Origin: Thecaphora thlaspeos
Taxonomy: Eukaryota > Basidiomycota > Ustilaginomycetes > Urocystidales > Glomosporiaceae
Assembly (NCBI GenBank): GCA_900291925.1
Contig: UWYS01000019.1
Coordinates: 372,001-436,000 of the forward strand
Direction of reading: 5' to 3'
DNA: 64,000 bases
Part shown: one piece after another, positions 20,450 through 33,798 of the stretch
How the letters are laid out: every line of letters starts with the position of its first letter
Numbering within the stretch: position 1 is the first letter of the stretch
The notes under the pieces: model-generated
Databases searched by the model: none
What the model was told of the DNA's origin: nothing
What the model saw: only the letters and a program-made list of their open reading frames with translations
Position numbers and translations under genes: made by a program

Positions 20450-23400
20450 CCAGATGGACTTCCTCGAGTTCACGCTAAGGGTAGCAGACCGATGAGCAAC
20501 GTCCTCTCGTTGATCCTTGGGATGGTGGAGGCGTCACCTTCCACTTGGTGTGAACTTTTGTGGCAGGCGCTGATCGACAAAGTCCGTGCTTGCTTCGAGG
20601 TCGGCCAGCTTGTCTCTTGCTGGCGGTCGGTACAGGCGGAGCTACGAGCAGGTGTCGGCCCCCGTTCAGGCGAGGGGTGAACTGAAGAGTAATGGGATGG
20701 CGGAGAGAGTTGATCGGAGGGACGAGGTGTCGTAGACAGCGGAGGGCGCTGCTTTTGTCAACGGGGGAGCGGGGGGTAAAGACCACGGACGAATTTGGAA
20801 GAGAGGCGGCGGTGAGGAGAAGAGGGTGGGGGTCGATCTGGAGTCAGTCGAAGTGAGGCGAAGTGATGTGGAGCGATATGAGATCGATCGTGGGATGAGG
20901 CGGGAGATGTCAGGAAAGGGGCGGACTCGGCGTGTGGTTGTGCAGGAGGGAAAGAGTAAGGCAGTGGTGACGAACGCTCCAATGACAACAAATACGGGGC
21001 CGCAGCCCGGACGACGGGGAAGGTCTGAAGTGGAGAGGAGGCCCGGTTGGTGGGGTTCGAAGAGGCAGAGAAGCTAAGGTCGAAGGAGTCGGGAGGAGGG
21101 GTCGGATCAGCCGGAAGGGGGTCGGGTGGTGGTGATGGTGATGACAGCAAGCAAGCGGGCAGGCTGGAGGAGCGGGGGCGAGCGTGGCGGGCTGTGCTAC
21201 TCTTTCTCGCTCTGATGTTGCGCTGGGCTGGGCTGCACTCTGGGGGCGGCGGCGGCGATGTCGAGAAGGAAACAGGGCCAGGGCCAGGCTAGGCTGGAGG
21301 GGAGGGTCGGTCTGAGGCAAAAAGGGTTCTCTCACGGTTGCCAAACGCTTGTCCGTCCAGCGCGGCTGGCCAGTTGTCAAAACGACGGGAACGAAGAGCA
21401 GCAGGCAGGCTGGCGGCGGGCGGTCGAACGAGCGAGCCGTTTGTGCGAGCGTGGAAGGGCGCACGAGCTGGCAGCGGCGAGCCAGTGCCAAACAGCAGGC
21501 GGGCGTCAAGGGCAAGGGCTGAGGCTGGGATTAACTTAGGACTGGCTGGCGGACACGGGGGGGGCAGGGGCACAAATCCGACACTGCTGCCGGGCCGAGC
21601 GGTGCTGGCTTGGTCGAGGCGAGACCCGCAAAAACCCTACCCTCTGGTAGGCGGCTTCCCTGCAAGCGAGGCCAGCGGCGAGCAAGCACAGGCTCAGCGC
21701 CTGTCTCTGGTATTCCGATGCCCGCTGTGGGCTGGCCTGCCGGCTTGGCGGACGCGGTGTGTTTCTCCTTATTCAAGCTTCCCTCTTGGGCAAACGAGAG
21801 GCTACAGTAAGTAGGTCTGCTGGCCGGCCGGGGATACCCGCCGGGCAGAGGCAGCGGGCCAGAGTGATCTGTGCGTAAGGCTTCGTCAGCGCCCTTTTTG
21901 TCCGCCATCGGCCACAACGTACGTCGTTTCTCATCGGGCAGGTGTCGTCAGGCAGATCACACCAGACAGGACAGCGGGATTCTCGCTACAGACGCAGAGA
22001 AAGCAAGCAAGCTGCATCGCGACAGGTGGGGTCGCACGAGACCTGGCTTGGTCGACGGCTGGTGCTCGTCGACTTCCAAAGCTTGGACCCCTTTGGGGCC
22101 GTCTATCGCCATCGTTGATCCTCCTGATGATAGGCTCCCGTCGAGGCCGTAGCGTCTATGTCACGCCGCCCGGATTGTAAGCTGTCCGGACTAGGTCGGG
22201 CCTGTTACCCTGTAATCATGAAATAAAAATGCAAATACAGGGATCACAGGCAGCGCGTGACGGCAGTGTGCCGGCAGATGGCAATAAGAAAGAACTGTAT
22301 TGAAGACGCCCTTCGCTGGCCCCCCCCATACAGAGCGGCCGAGTGGACCGGCCGTTTCGCTCCCGCCGCCCTCGTCGCTGGCTACTGCAAGCCTCGGTCG
22401 CGCAACCCACCACCACCACACTACCATCACAACATCATGACTCCGACCGTCAGCGTTGGCACTGTTCCCCTTTGATCGGTGTACCTCTCTGGCGATGCGC
22501 TGATGACGATGACGATGGTGATGGTGATGAGAGGGGCCGATTACGACTGCTCAGCAAAAGCGCAAGGAGAGTCATGTGCGCCTCGAGCGTCTCGATGCCG
22601 GCGGGGCGCAAGCCGTTGCCGTCGAGCAGTACAGTACGTTGTCTTGCAGGACGAAGCTGCAGAGAACCGGTGCACGCCGCGCCAACCAAGCCATCTTACT
22701 CTGTAGCTCCTTGAAACGAGGACGCACCCACGCAGTGCAACACGACAGGCGGGGGCCAGGGCAGTCGACCTTTCACCTAGGTACAGTACGGCAGCGAGGA
22801 GAGAACCGATCATGTTGCCCACTACAGTACACTCACACACTCGAGACTCTTACTCACCTCAATATTATTACCGTACTCTCTCTTCACTGGACTACGCCGT
22901 GCGCGGAGCGACAGGAGAATAATAATAACGGAGCAGGGTCCTCGAAATATAACGCTGGCGGCAGACTGCGGAGAGACCTAGCGTTCGGGTAACCTCGACG
23001 CGGCGGACGGTCTGCCTACATACAACTAATAGCGATCACGACGAGAGTTCAGATCTCAGACCGACAGCGTGTCGACAGGGCCCTTTACTTCGGGCATCTC
23101 AGAACGTACTGTACCTGGCAGTCACGAGTGCCAGACCATAGCCCGCAAGGCGCCCACCCATCGGTCTGAGGAACGCCTCGGCCGGAGCGCTGCGCTGTAA
23201 CCGTGCTACGCTTGCTTTCGGCATCGCCGAGCCCGGCCTCATCATCCTTTCTTCTTGACGTTACCGTGGAGCGCAGTCTAAGAGTCGTTTGGCTTCCACA
23301 GCTGCAAACAAGACGTCCTCCGAAGGTCCTGAGATGCTGTTCTGGCGTCGCATGGACCGCAAGCAGGTGGTCAGGAACCGTCGCGCGCACCGTGACGCTT

Positions 23401-23663
23401 TCCTGCGCCGAATGGTCCCGAGCCCGCCGGGGCGGCGCGCTTTCAACGACCAGCACGACAGCGTCTTTCAGTACATACATACATACATACACAGACAGTC
23501 AAGGGGTGAGTCTTCTTTCTTCCACGCAAGCCTATGCCTATGAACTCCCCACACTGCCGAGCCGCTACAACAGGGAGGGGTTTTGATTCGATGTTTGGCG
23601 GCAGAATCGACCACGCTGTACAGGCGTCTGAGTGCATATCTATTTGATAGTTAGTACCGTACG

Positions 23664-23686
23664 CCCCCCCCCCCCCCCCCCCCCCC
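23664..23686. repeat. Poly-C run (23 nt)
   Basis: Twenty-three consecutive C on the plus strand, inside the gene-free region. Its length may be imprecise for technical reasons. Confidence 0.9.
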
Positions 23687-24526
23687 TGCACGGCGTCTTG
23701 GCCTCGCGTCAGTCGTGCAGCCCCACGCCCACTTACAGCTAGAGAGTATAGTACCTCGGAAATTCAATCGCTGGCGGGGGGGTCCATGAAAGCCGATCGA
23801 AGGGCGCTTTGGCAAACGGGATCTGGCGTCAACTTGAGGGGGTGTTGGGGCAAGATTCGGCGGCCAAAGAGGATGTAACCAGGCAGGCAAGGTAATGAGA
23901 ATCTACTGTAGCACCCCTATGTTGCTCTCTGTTGTTGGAACAACGCTCGCCTCTCGGCGCCATGCTGCAGGATTCAAGACGTTTCGCGGCGACTTGGTTC
24001 GAGACGTCTGTACATATGTAACGCCGCAAGACCGGGCCGTCGGTACGGTACTTAGCTCGACGAACAAGAACCGTGCCACGCTCCCTCGGCGCCATTATAT
24101 TGATGCTGCCATTCTCCTCTTTGTCCCCCCTCTGGTTCTCCATTCCGAAGGAATGGTTCGTGTGACCAGCGAGGTATGCGTAGCCTGAGCGAAAGAGCAT
24201 GGCGTCTCTTTCCCCTCGGAGCGAGCGATACAAGGGCAGCAAGCGTTAGCATGGACACGGAAAACGCGAGCAGAACGCAACAGACGGCTGTACGACGATG
24301 ACGACGCAGTCCTTTCTTCGATGCTTGGAGTACAACTGCATTCTTCGTAGGACAGTGCAATAAACGTGACAGGATCGGCCGGCCTCGCTCCTTCGCTCTC
24401 TCACTTTTGGTATCAGTCGGGACGCTCCTCATGCCCTCTTTGTAAGGGGTCGCCTGAGGGGACTTGAGCCCGTCCGACCTACTGCGCAGCGATAGACGGT
24501 GCCTCCACGACCACCACTGCTGCTGC

Positions 24527-27500
24527 TCACTTGCCTGCTGCCTCGACTTTGTCCCTCGCCTCGCTCGCCGACGTCCCATTGGTGCCGTTGGGGCCTACTG
24601 AACCCGACTTGGCGCCACCGACTTCGTCGCCCGTCTCGGTAATCTGACCCTCTTCCTCGTTATCCGCATCGGTCTCCTCAGCCTCGGCGGCAGCGGCGCC
24701 CCCAAGACCCTTTTCCTTGTCCGCGGCCGCTGTAGCACCGCTGCTCCTGTTGCCGCTCTTCTCCTTGGTGCCTCCAGCAGATGGAGCGGCAGCTTCGGCC
24801 GCGCCCGTGGCGGCGCCGCCGGCCTTGCCTCCGACCATCGCAGCAGCGGGGCCGCTCTCCTCGTCCACGTCCATATCTCGACTTGCTTGCGCTTCGTCCC
24901 GTGCGCCTGACTGAGCCTCATACTTGGGCGGGGTACGCCCTTGTGTCTCCTCCTTGTCAGCCGCGCCGGCATCCGTGGAAGGCGATCGCAGGGGCGAGTC
25001 GGACGTCCGCGTTGCGGGGAGGCGCGGCGACCTGACGCCAATCTCGGCATCCTCCATCTCATCAGCGCCGTTGCTGCGCGGCTTCAGCGGCGACAGCGAG
25101 CGTCGCTCGGACTTCCCTCCGTCGGCGCCGGCCTCGTCGGGGCGGCCGCCGTTCCTGGCACGCTTAGCCGATTCTTCAGCGGATCCGACCCTCTCCCCAT
25201 CCTCATAGGGACGCTTGCCAAGCGCGCTCTCCGCGCGTGACCGAGGACGGTAGGGCGCCGCCTCCGAGTCGGATGCCTTGCGCGGACTGGAACGGCCGCT
25301 GTCGCTCGGCCTGGTCGAGCCTTCCCATGGCTGCCCGCCACCCTCGTACACACGCGGCGACGGCTGCTGCGAGGGCTGTTGTGAGTCGCGGAACTGATGC
25401 TGATGCTGTGGGGGCGCGGGTGCCGACATTGAAGCAGAGACAGATGCTGCTCCGGCCAGGCCCATAAGGGCGTCTGCTGCACCCTCATCGTAGTCTTCGT
25501 CGACGATGCGCGAGGGGCCGCGGGCGGCGAGAGGCTCGTTGCTGCCGGTTGAGCTAGCGGGCGAGACGGCCCTGTTTGCGCCGGCCTCAATTGGGCCGCT
25601 GGGCTTAGCGCCACGCGGCTCGGGCGAAGTAACGCGCGAGCCAGCCGCCGAAGCGCCGTCCCTGCCCTTCCACTGCGCACCGGGGCCGCCCGAGCCTCCC
25701 GACTTCCGGCCAGCGGCCGGACCGCGGGACTCAGACCTGGGCGGAGCAGGTCCGTTCCTGCCGCCGCCGGCACCAGCAGCAGCCGATGCGCCAGGCCTGC
25801 CGCCCCAGGGCGAGCTGGCTCGCGACGACTGTCCGCCCGCCTCCTTTTTCTTGCGGGCGGCGGCCGCCGAGGGTGCGGGCGAGGCGGGTCCGTTCGGCCC
25901 TTCGCCATCGTCCTTGACTTTGGGACCGCGTCGGCCTTTTGTGGGCGCACGACCCCCGGCAGCCGTAGCACCCTCCATGCCAGCCTCGGAAGGAGGTGGC
26001 TGTTGCTGCTGCTGCTGTTGATGCGGGGCTCCGGGAGCTCCAGGACCGCCGGGTGCGCCAGGCATCGCGTGGCCAGCCGGCGGATACTCGCCACGCATGC
26101 GGTCTCGCTCCGGGGTGGGTCCGCGCAGATCCGCGGGCGGATGCTGGCGGGGCCCTCCCTCGAAGCGGTCGGCCATGGGGTCGTAGGGTCGACCGTAGCC
26201 GCCTCGTTCGTGCTCGTAGGGCGGTCGTCCGTCGTCCATCCTGCCTCGGTCGTAGCCGCCGTTGGCGTAGTATTCGCGACGATCCTCGCGAGGGTAGGCG
26301 CCGGGCCTGCTGAAGGCGGGCGACGGAGCGTTGCTTCCGTGTTGGGATCGCGTGTAGCCTGGCTCGTTCTTGGGCGTGACTCGGCCGCTGCCAGGGTACT
26401 GTCTCGCGGTCCGCTCGCGCTCACGCTCCCATTCCATCTCCCACTCCCTCTCCCTTTCTCGTTCGCGATCCCTCTCGGCCGCAGCAGCGGGCCCGTTGAG
26501 CGGTCTCCCATAGTGGTCGACGGGGGGTCCGGACTGCGGGTGGCCGCCGTGCGGTCCACCTCGGAAGTCATGACCGTCGTGCATGTCGGGGCGCATGCCT
26601 CCGGACGCTCCCGAGGGCGGCGTCTGCCTCGGCGGCGAGCCCAGCCTTCGGCCGTACATGTCGCCGCGGGGCGCAGGCGAAGGTCCCCTGGACTGGGTGT
26701 GCTGCGGCGGATACGCCCCGCCACGGTGCTGGTGATCGCCTGCGGGGCCCGGCCCCATACCCGGCATCGGCCCTCCTCCACCTCCGCCCTGGCCCGTGTT
26801 CATCGGAGCAAGAGGGGTGTGGGTGGGACCGCGGGTGCCGCGCTCGTCGATATTGGGGATCGGCGGCGGTCCACCTCGGAAAGGCGGCGAGTGGCCACCC
26901 TGCTGCTGCTGGTGCTGTTGCTGCTGGTGTTGCTGCTGCTGCAGGTGTCCAGGCCCTGGCAACTCCCGATCGCCCATGTCTCGCCCTCCGCCGCCGGGAG
27001 GCGCAAGGGGCGGAGGTGCGGTACTCATAGGCGGCGGCGGTCCGTAGGAGCCACCGGGCGCCGGCAGCGGCGGCCCGCCCCCGATCTGGGCGGGAGGTCC
27101 CGGCGGCATGCCGTTGTTGTTGGCGTAGGCAGTCGGATGGACGTCCTGGGGCATCGGCGCCGAGGGGACTTGCTCGCCCTTTGCCTCGGCATTGCGGAGC
27201 AGGACAAGGCGCTGCTGGATGTGCGGGTTGTCCGGGTCCAGCTCGGCCGCTCGGGCGTAGGCATCGATGGCGTCCGAGATCTGGTTGTTGCACGACTCGT
27301 AGAGACTGCCCAGGTCGAACCAGACCTCCGAGATGAACGGATTGAGCCGGATCGCGCGTGAGTAGGCATCGAGTGCATCGCGGAACTGGTTGATCTGGTA
27401 GTAGAGGACGCCGATCGAGCACCAGAAGGTCGGGTTCTTGCCGTCGCGGTAGACGGCCTGCTGGTAGGCCTCGTAGGCCTTGTTGTAGTTCTGCCCGGCC

Positions 27501-29149
27501 ATGTAGGCGCGGCCGAGCAGGTACCAGCTCTGCGCATCGTTCGGATCGGACTCGAGACTCTGCGTGAGGAACTGTATCGCCCGCTCCTGGTTGTTGAAGT
27601 CCGCATTCGACTGGTGGTAGAGCCAGCCGAGCTGCTGTAGCACTTTGGCGTGCAAAGGATTCTCGGCAAGGACCCTTTCGTAGGCATCTTTGGCGAGGGC
27701 GAACTGATGAATGGCGGTAAGCGAGGTAGGGAGGCACGTAGGAAAAGCGTCATCTCCACGTCAGTACGAGGCGAACGGCAATCAACACAAGCGGTCGGAA
27801 ACCACCTCCTTTCGGTCTGCGCTCAGCATCCCGCCCCTAGACTACTCACGTCCTTTTGCTGCTCGTAGACGTGACCGATCTGGAACCAGATATCGATCTC
27901 CGTCAGGGGCCGCGGCGGATTGGTCAAAATGTAGCGGAAGCACTGCCGAGAGGAAGATCGACGGATGGAAGGGGCGGGATCGTGGAAAAGGAGATTAAGG
28001 CAAGTGGGGACCGGCGTCAGCAACTTGAAGGCTAAGAGAGAAGTGACGGTGGGCTCTGTCCATACGAGCCAGCAAGGACTAACCTCGAGACTGGCGCCAA
28101 ACTTGTTCTGCTGCTTGTAGATGATGCCCAGGCGGAAGTAGATCTCGTTGGCCTTTTCGTAGTCTGCAGTCGCGTAACACGGGTTGCACGAAGAAAGGCA
28201 GACGTCTCGCAGAGGTCAGAGAGGAGACCCACAGAAGGGGGAAGCGGAACGAAGGAAGCCTGCGACGTCGCCGGCCGGCAAACAGTCAGGCAGAGAAATA
28301 CGATTACTCACTGGGGTCCATCCTGACGACGCTCGCAAACGCCTCTTCGGCGTGCTCCAGGCTGCCGTACCTATCGTAGAGGATACCGATCCCATACCAC
28401 AGCTTGGGCTCCTTGGGATTGGGGAGATGGTAGAGTGCCTGCTGGTACGCCGTGTAGGCGCGCTGAAGGTCATCCATCATCAGGTAGCAATGACCCATCG
28501 AGCCCCACGTGTCGCCGTTCTCCGGGACGATGTTGAGGACGCGCTGGAAGAACTCGACTGCCTTTTCGAAGTTGTCAAGGGTACGGTGGACGCCGGCGAT
28601 GGCACTCAGCGCCTGGACGGAGTAAGGGTTGTGGCGCAGCGCCGAGTCGTAGGCCGAGAGCGCGCGCTCAAAATCTTCCATCGTCTCGGCGGCCGTGCCG
28701 ATCGAAATCCACGTCTGCTCGTTGGCCAGCGTCAGCTTCTGCACCGCCGAAGAGGCCGAAGCGCTGGCAGTCGGACCGCCGCCGTTGGGGCCTCCAACGT
28801 CCATCATGTGGTGGCTCGCCGCCGACGAGGAGCGCGGGATATGCGGAGGCGGTGGTGGCGGCGGAGGGCCGCTGCCTCCCGGTCCGTCGGGCACCATCAT
28901 CATCCTGGGCGGGGGGCCGCCGGCGCCGTTCATGGCGTGGGGCGGGAGGTCGGGAGGGGGCATCGACTGCCCGTAGGCGGCGGCGTGGGCATGCATTGAA
29001 GCGCCGTTGCCTCCTCCTACACCCACTCCGCTCCCTCCACCGCCGCCATTAGCAGGAAGAGGGCCATTGGGGCCTGGACCGTGGTGGTTGCCCCTGGCGT
29101 TGGGGTGCGGATGGTGGGCCAGATGGGCGCTGTGACGAGAAGGCGGCAT
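24527..29149 (-). CDS. SSN6: TPR general corepressor Ssn6/Cyc8
   Basis: Four exons: 29149..28312, 28163..28084, 27942..27850 and 27703..24527, giving 1395 aa. The N-terminal 130 residues are Gly/Pro/His-rich. Tandem TPR units start at about 135 (TWISIGTAAETMEDFERALSAYDSAL) and run through all three introns to about 520 (last unit SDAIDAYARAAELDPDN); about ten are visible, as in yeast Ssn6. The remaining two-thirds is disordered, with poly-Gln/His near 600, Pro/Gly/Arg-rich stretches and an acidic tail. With the WD40 protein Tup1 it is recruited by DNA-binding repressors and silences glucose-, mating- and stress-regulated genes. The stop codon overlaps a donor-like GTGAGC, so a further 3' exon is conceivable. 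Its 5' intergenic region is long (2.8 kb). Confidence 0.93.
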
Positions 29150-31921
29150 TGCCTATCTCGCGCTGATCCTCTCTGGGACCAAGTGGAGCAAATCAAAGAG
29201 AAAAGGAAGACGAGGTGCAAAGCCGAAGCGATGAGGGGTGCTGTTGTTGCTGTTCCCCTTTTTGCGTGTGCTGCCCCTAGTCGCTCCCGACTTGACCTTT
29301 GGCTGGCTGACGCGCTGGCTAGTTACCTGGCTGGCCGATCGAGCAAGCAGTGAATGACCTCACTGATGCAATGCAGGCGCGCGAGAGGTCCTTGCGACGA
29401 CGTGATCGCGTGTTTCGGATGGGGCGAGACCGTCTGAAAGGTGCAATGCGCAGATCGGCAGCCCTGCACAAATGTCAAAGGCGGGGGATGTGACTGTGCG
29501 CAGGCTGCGAAGAGGCTGCCTCGATGGGAGAGAATCAGAGAGGCGGGACGTGCTGCGAACCTGGCGGTGGCCGTCTCCTCGAAAAGGCGCACGGAGGGCG
29601 GCACTCGCGTGTTCGGTAAGGGTGGAGGCTGACGTTGCACGGCGAATCGGAATGGGAGCGAGAGACCCAAAGCAAGGGAGGGAGAAGGCGAGAGGGCGAC
29701 GAAGATGGGTGCGGATGAAAGTGAAGGAGAAGGAAAGGGGTCGATGGAGGTGGTGGTGATACGGGGCGCGGACGCGCAGCTGGGCCAGGCGTCGGTGGTG
29801 GTCGGTGGCCATCGGTGGCCTTGCTACACGAGAGCGGGAACGGGGGCGGGCAAATGAGGTTGGGCCAAGCAAGCAGAGCCAGGCTGTTGCAGCAGCAGCA
29901 GCAGCACAAAAGGCAAATCAAGGAGAACAAATAAAGGCCGCCTTTATCACACAGACGGCGCACACGCCACCAGCGGGTAGGCGAACGCAGGAGGACGAAG
30001 CAAATACATATGAATGTATTATAAAAACAAAACAAAAAAAACCCCCAGCATTTTCTGGAGGAAGGAGAAAAAAACAGGCACAGGAAAAGGGGAGGTAGGC
30101 AGACTCGCACGAGAAGGGCGGCAGGGTATGGAAGGAAGCAGGCCGACCGAGGTGGGGGAGAAGCTAACGGAAGACGGCGGGCGCAGCAGGCGCGACAGCC
30201 GGGGCTGGGGCTTTGTTCAAAGGCAGCCGAATCCAGCCTGGCGTGCATCCCTTTTTGCGCAGATGAGCTTGCTCGCGCCTCTTCTGGTCGGCGCATCGAA
30301 ACACAGCCTGCATACCGTCAGCGCTCCGCTCCGGCGTTGACCCGCCACGATGACAACACACAGTCAGGCGACGGCGACGGCGACGGTCGCGACAGCGCGG
30401 CCCACCAGGCGGGGCGGGGCGTCTTTCTGGCTTTTTGGGGTCCATCGGCTTCTGCCATGCCGTCCTGTGTTTGCCGTCGAGCAGAGCAGCACAGCACCTC
30501 GCCTCCCGAGCGCCTCTAGCTCGTCGTCGTCACCAACTCTAACACATGTACATAGCTTGCCTGCTACACGCTCTCGAGGCTAGAAAGGACCGGGTCATCT
30601 ATCAGGGTCATCGCGCTCACTTCGAGGCCCGCCATTCCGCCAGAGAATCGTTGCCGACGACATCAAAGTGCATCGGTAGGCAAGATCGGCCAGCCCGGTC
30701 CACCTTGAGCTGCGGTAGCACGACAAGCCGTCGTCGTCGTCGTCGTCGATGACCGCAGGCCCGAGGACGACGCTGCAGCACATCGGTCCCTCCGGTGTTT
30801 GGCTGTAATGCACATGGCCACCTCACGGCTCAGACCTCTCGAGCTTGCACTAGGATAGAGGCTAACAACCTTAGAATGAATTAATCTCACCTTCAGCGAT
30901 AGCTAGCGCAGAGTAGTGGTAGGTAGGTAGCTCATATTTTTTTGTCTCTTGTACATATGTGGAGTCGCAACTAGCTTAGTCGCCAAGGAAGCGGGCGCCC
31001 CACACTCCTGCGCTTCGTTAGGACCAATCATCAGGCAGATTTGGACCTCAAGTCCTAAACCACAACTTCGCAGCAACGGCGCTGGACGACATCGTCGTCA
31101 AAACACTCTTATAGTACAGTATGTAACAGACGTGCCAAACGGTCTAGTCGTATCCGCCTGGCGGCTGCCATATGGCAATAGCAAGACCCTCGTGCGCCAT
31201 GTCGAAGCTCTCGGCATTGAGATATCGCACCCGTAACCTTCGCAACAAGAAAGGGTCCGTGCCGAGCGGTCGAGCGGGCTTTCACACCCTGTTGTCTACA
31301 GACTGCCGTACGACGAGGTGAGATCAGCTCGATTGTTTCTCAGGGCCGCCTCGATTGGATCGAGAGTAGTCCCGTCGCTCCTAGGGGGAGCAAGTGACCA
31401 GGACCTCACCGGTCAACCCGCGCGCTAGCGCCAGGCAAGCTTAGGTGTGGGGCGCCTCATCTCATCTGTGTCACCACTCCGCCCACCCGGTCCACGGCAA
31501 CCTAGCGTTGCCGATATCTACAGTAAAGTAATAGAGGTACTACAGAGTACTTCTCGCAGCTTGCTCTCTCGTCCGAATATCAATTAACAACCTTCATCTC
31601 GGAAGGGAAGGTTTATCATAGCCTCCTCCGAGAGGAGTCAAGGGGAAAGCTTTGACTTTAGCTAGACAAGAGCTCTGGGTCGGCAGCAACTGCAGTACTC
31701 AATGCTGCATCAGGTCGAGGCCGCTCGGGTAGTGGTCTGGTTGTGCAGATGGCTGTTACTTGCCTCGGCCGGGTCTGCCAAACCGTGGTCGATTCTCCGG
31801 CATCAAGGCGGTCACCCCTCGAATGTCTCTCGCTAGTTGATTGACCAGTCCACTTCACGCCTCTCCCTTGAGACGGACGGTCGAGATTGAAAAGGCATCG
31901 TCATTTCTACGACAGCGCAGC
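29150..31921. other. 2.8-kb region upstream of SSN6
   Basis: No gene is supported. The part next to SSN6 (29150-30300) is pyrimidine-rich on the minus strand and is probably its promoter and leader. A CGT repeat lies at 30729-30750 and two TACAGTA words at 31115 and 31519. The right end adjoins the stop of the mL46 gene and should contain its 3' UTR. Confidence 0.45.
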
Positions 31922-33115
31922 CTACGGGTCGAGCAGGTCATCAATCGTCTTCCAGTACTTTGCATCCTCCGCCTCCGACTGCAGCAGCTCCTGAACCTCT
32001 TCGCGCGTCAGCCACCTGTACTCTTTCACCTCCCCGTCCTTGTCCTCGGCGAGTTGCGGATGACCGGCGACAATGTGGCCGCGCATGAAGTACGTCTGTA
32101 TCATCGGCGAGACAGAACAGGGGACGGTGACGGGAAAGAGTCAGCTGCGTGAAGCCACAAGGTGACGGAAAGCTCAAGGACGCCGCGACGGGAAGGGAAG
32201 AAGAGGCTCACCTTTTCCGCGGCACCCGACTGGTAGAGGCCGACGGGGGCGTTGCTCACCAGCCAGATGTCGATGTTCTTACCTAGCGGACCAGTGACCG
32301 ACAGCGGTGCAGCCTACGTGGGAATAGAGCGCAACCATATGTGAAGAGCAGGAACGAGGCGATCAGCGACCCCAGTCTTCCAGATCGGGTCCGTCTGCGA
32401 CAGGCCAAGCGACGGCATCCGCACCCGACTTGGGCTCGCAACAGATGCATCTACTCACAACGTGAAGGTTCTCCTTTGCCTGCCTGTCGAGCGTCCTCTT
32501 GGGGAAGGACCATCCGGGCTTGCTACCCTTTACGACGAGGTAGAGGGTCCGGTCGAGCTTCCTCTGCAAGCTCTGGAGGTCGTTCTTCATATCCGCCTCG
32601 GTCTCTCTCGGCAGAGGTTGTGACTCTGCATCGCCCTCTGCTACTGTTGTCGCTTGGCTGCTATTGCTGCTCTCGCTGCCCTTCCCGGCCGTCGCGCCCT
32701 TCTTGCCGGTCGCCTTCTTGGGGTCAACGAAGCCGTGGGTGGTGCTGACCTGGTCCTCTTCAAAGCGCTTCTCTGCCGCCGAACCCTTCTTGAAGTAGAA
32801 GTCCTTAGGGAAGGGCTGCTGAAGTGCTTCAGAGAGCTGGCGGTTGTACTGGAAGTAGGCGGCTTCGAACTTGGAGGGCTTGCGGAGGATGGAAGGCGGT
32901 CGGGAGAGGATCAGGGAAGAGACGAGCGTGGTAGCGGAAGAAGCGTCACTTGCTGATGAGGTGCTGCCGGTGGTGCTGGTAGATGCCTCTGCCTGTTGCG
33001 AGAGGAGCGCCGTCTGGTGAAGCGAGCGGCTGCCGCTGCGGGAGGATGAGGCCGATGCGCCGGAGGACGAGACAAGTGACCTGGCGGTTTTGCGCAGCGA
33101 GGATCGGGCGTTCAT
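31922..33115 (-). CDS. MRPL46: Mitochondrial large-subunit ribosomal protein mL46
   Basis: Three exons: 33115..32459, 32313..32212 and 32095..31922, giving 310 aa. The N-terminus (MNARSSLRKTARSLVSSSG and onward) is Arg/Ser-rich without acids, as expected for a mitochondrial presequence. The MRP-L46 signature follows: FPKDFYFKKGSAAEKRFEE near 110, then LVVKGSKPGWSFPKRTL, and the NUDIX-like fold continued over the introns (NIDIWLVSNAPVGLY, then YFMRGHIVAGHPQL and YRWLTREEVQELL). The NUDIX box is degenerate, so it should be structural rather than catalytic, as known for mL46 (yeast Mrpl17). A Ser/Gly-rich insert at about 130-165 is lineage-specific. It diverges from VMA13. Confidence 0.88.
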
Positions 33116-33798
33116 GGTGAGGTTATGGATGTGCCTTAGGGTGATCAGGTAGGGTTGGAGAGAGCCGCGAGACGAGGGGTGACGGTGAGGTGAGCACCGG
33201 TGGTGGTGTAAGCGGCTGGTGGTGCGTTTGGGGTTGGAGGGTCGTGATGCCGAGGCTTGTTGGTTTTTTCCTTTCTTCTCAGCCGCCCCTCCGGACTTTT
33301 TGAAGAGCTCCCTCTCGCGCGGCTCCGCTACCCACCAGCATGCAGGCCCGCCCCTCGATCACGTTGGCAGGGCGGAGGCACCGTTGGCCCAAGCCCAACC
33401 AGCCAGCTCTCCACAAAAACAGGGGCGGCTGCAGGCCAGGCCATGACGGGCCAGCGGTCGGGCCACCCACCGAGACGCAGCCCGGCGCAGCGCAGTGTAT
33501 CCCATCCCATCCCTCCCATCCCCAAACCATCCCATTGCAGCCATCCCAGCCTCACATCGAGATCCAGATCATACCCTCCTTGGCACCATCAGACTTCTTT
33601 GGCCACCGCTTTGTCCGTCCGACCGACCGACCGACCCATCAACCGATCGCCCAACGTTGACGGCGCCGCCACTTGACATCACTGCAACATACTCCCCGCA
33701 CCAAGACGACCTACCAGCCGTATAAGCCGTCCACACAGTCGCAGCCTCGACCGCCACCTGCCACACCCCAGCCTGCGACTGGCACATCATTGACCACA
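33116..33798. promoter_or_regulatory. Divergent promoter between mL46 gene and VMA13
   Basis: This 683-nt region separates the two starts. It contains a CCATCCCA-rich tract at about 33500-33550 and a GACC repeat near 33621, and A/C-rich leader sequence before VMA13. No clear TATA box or gene is seen. Confidence 0.5.

Larger units (their letters stand above)
19874..24526. other. 4.65-kb gene-free region upstream of the Bni4-like gene
   Basis: No open frame here looks protein-like and no tRNA, snRNA or transposon was recognised. Near the left end are a GA tract and GGCGAT repeats; further right are a (CATA)n patch at about 23473-23495 and a 23-nt C run. Between 22.6 and 24.1 kb GTAC-rich dyads (GTACAGTAC, GTACTGTAC, GTACCGTAC, GTACGGTAC) recur. 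It probably contains a long 5' regulatory region for the Bni4-like gene and the 3' UTR of SSN6. Untranslated RNAs are possible but not shown. Confidence 0.45.

Noticed and set aside
23985..24010. GGTTCGAGAC resembling a tRNA B box
   Set aside because: Flanks do not pair into a T stem and no cloverleaf is visible.
24595..27361. Several long frames on both strands inside SSN6 (up to 565 codons)
   Set aside because: They are shadows caused by high GC3 in SSN6: Arg/Pro/Ala-rich and without any domain, while the SSN6 frame carries TPRs.
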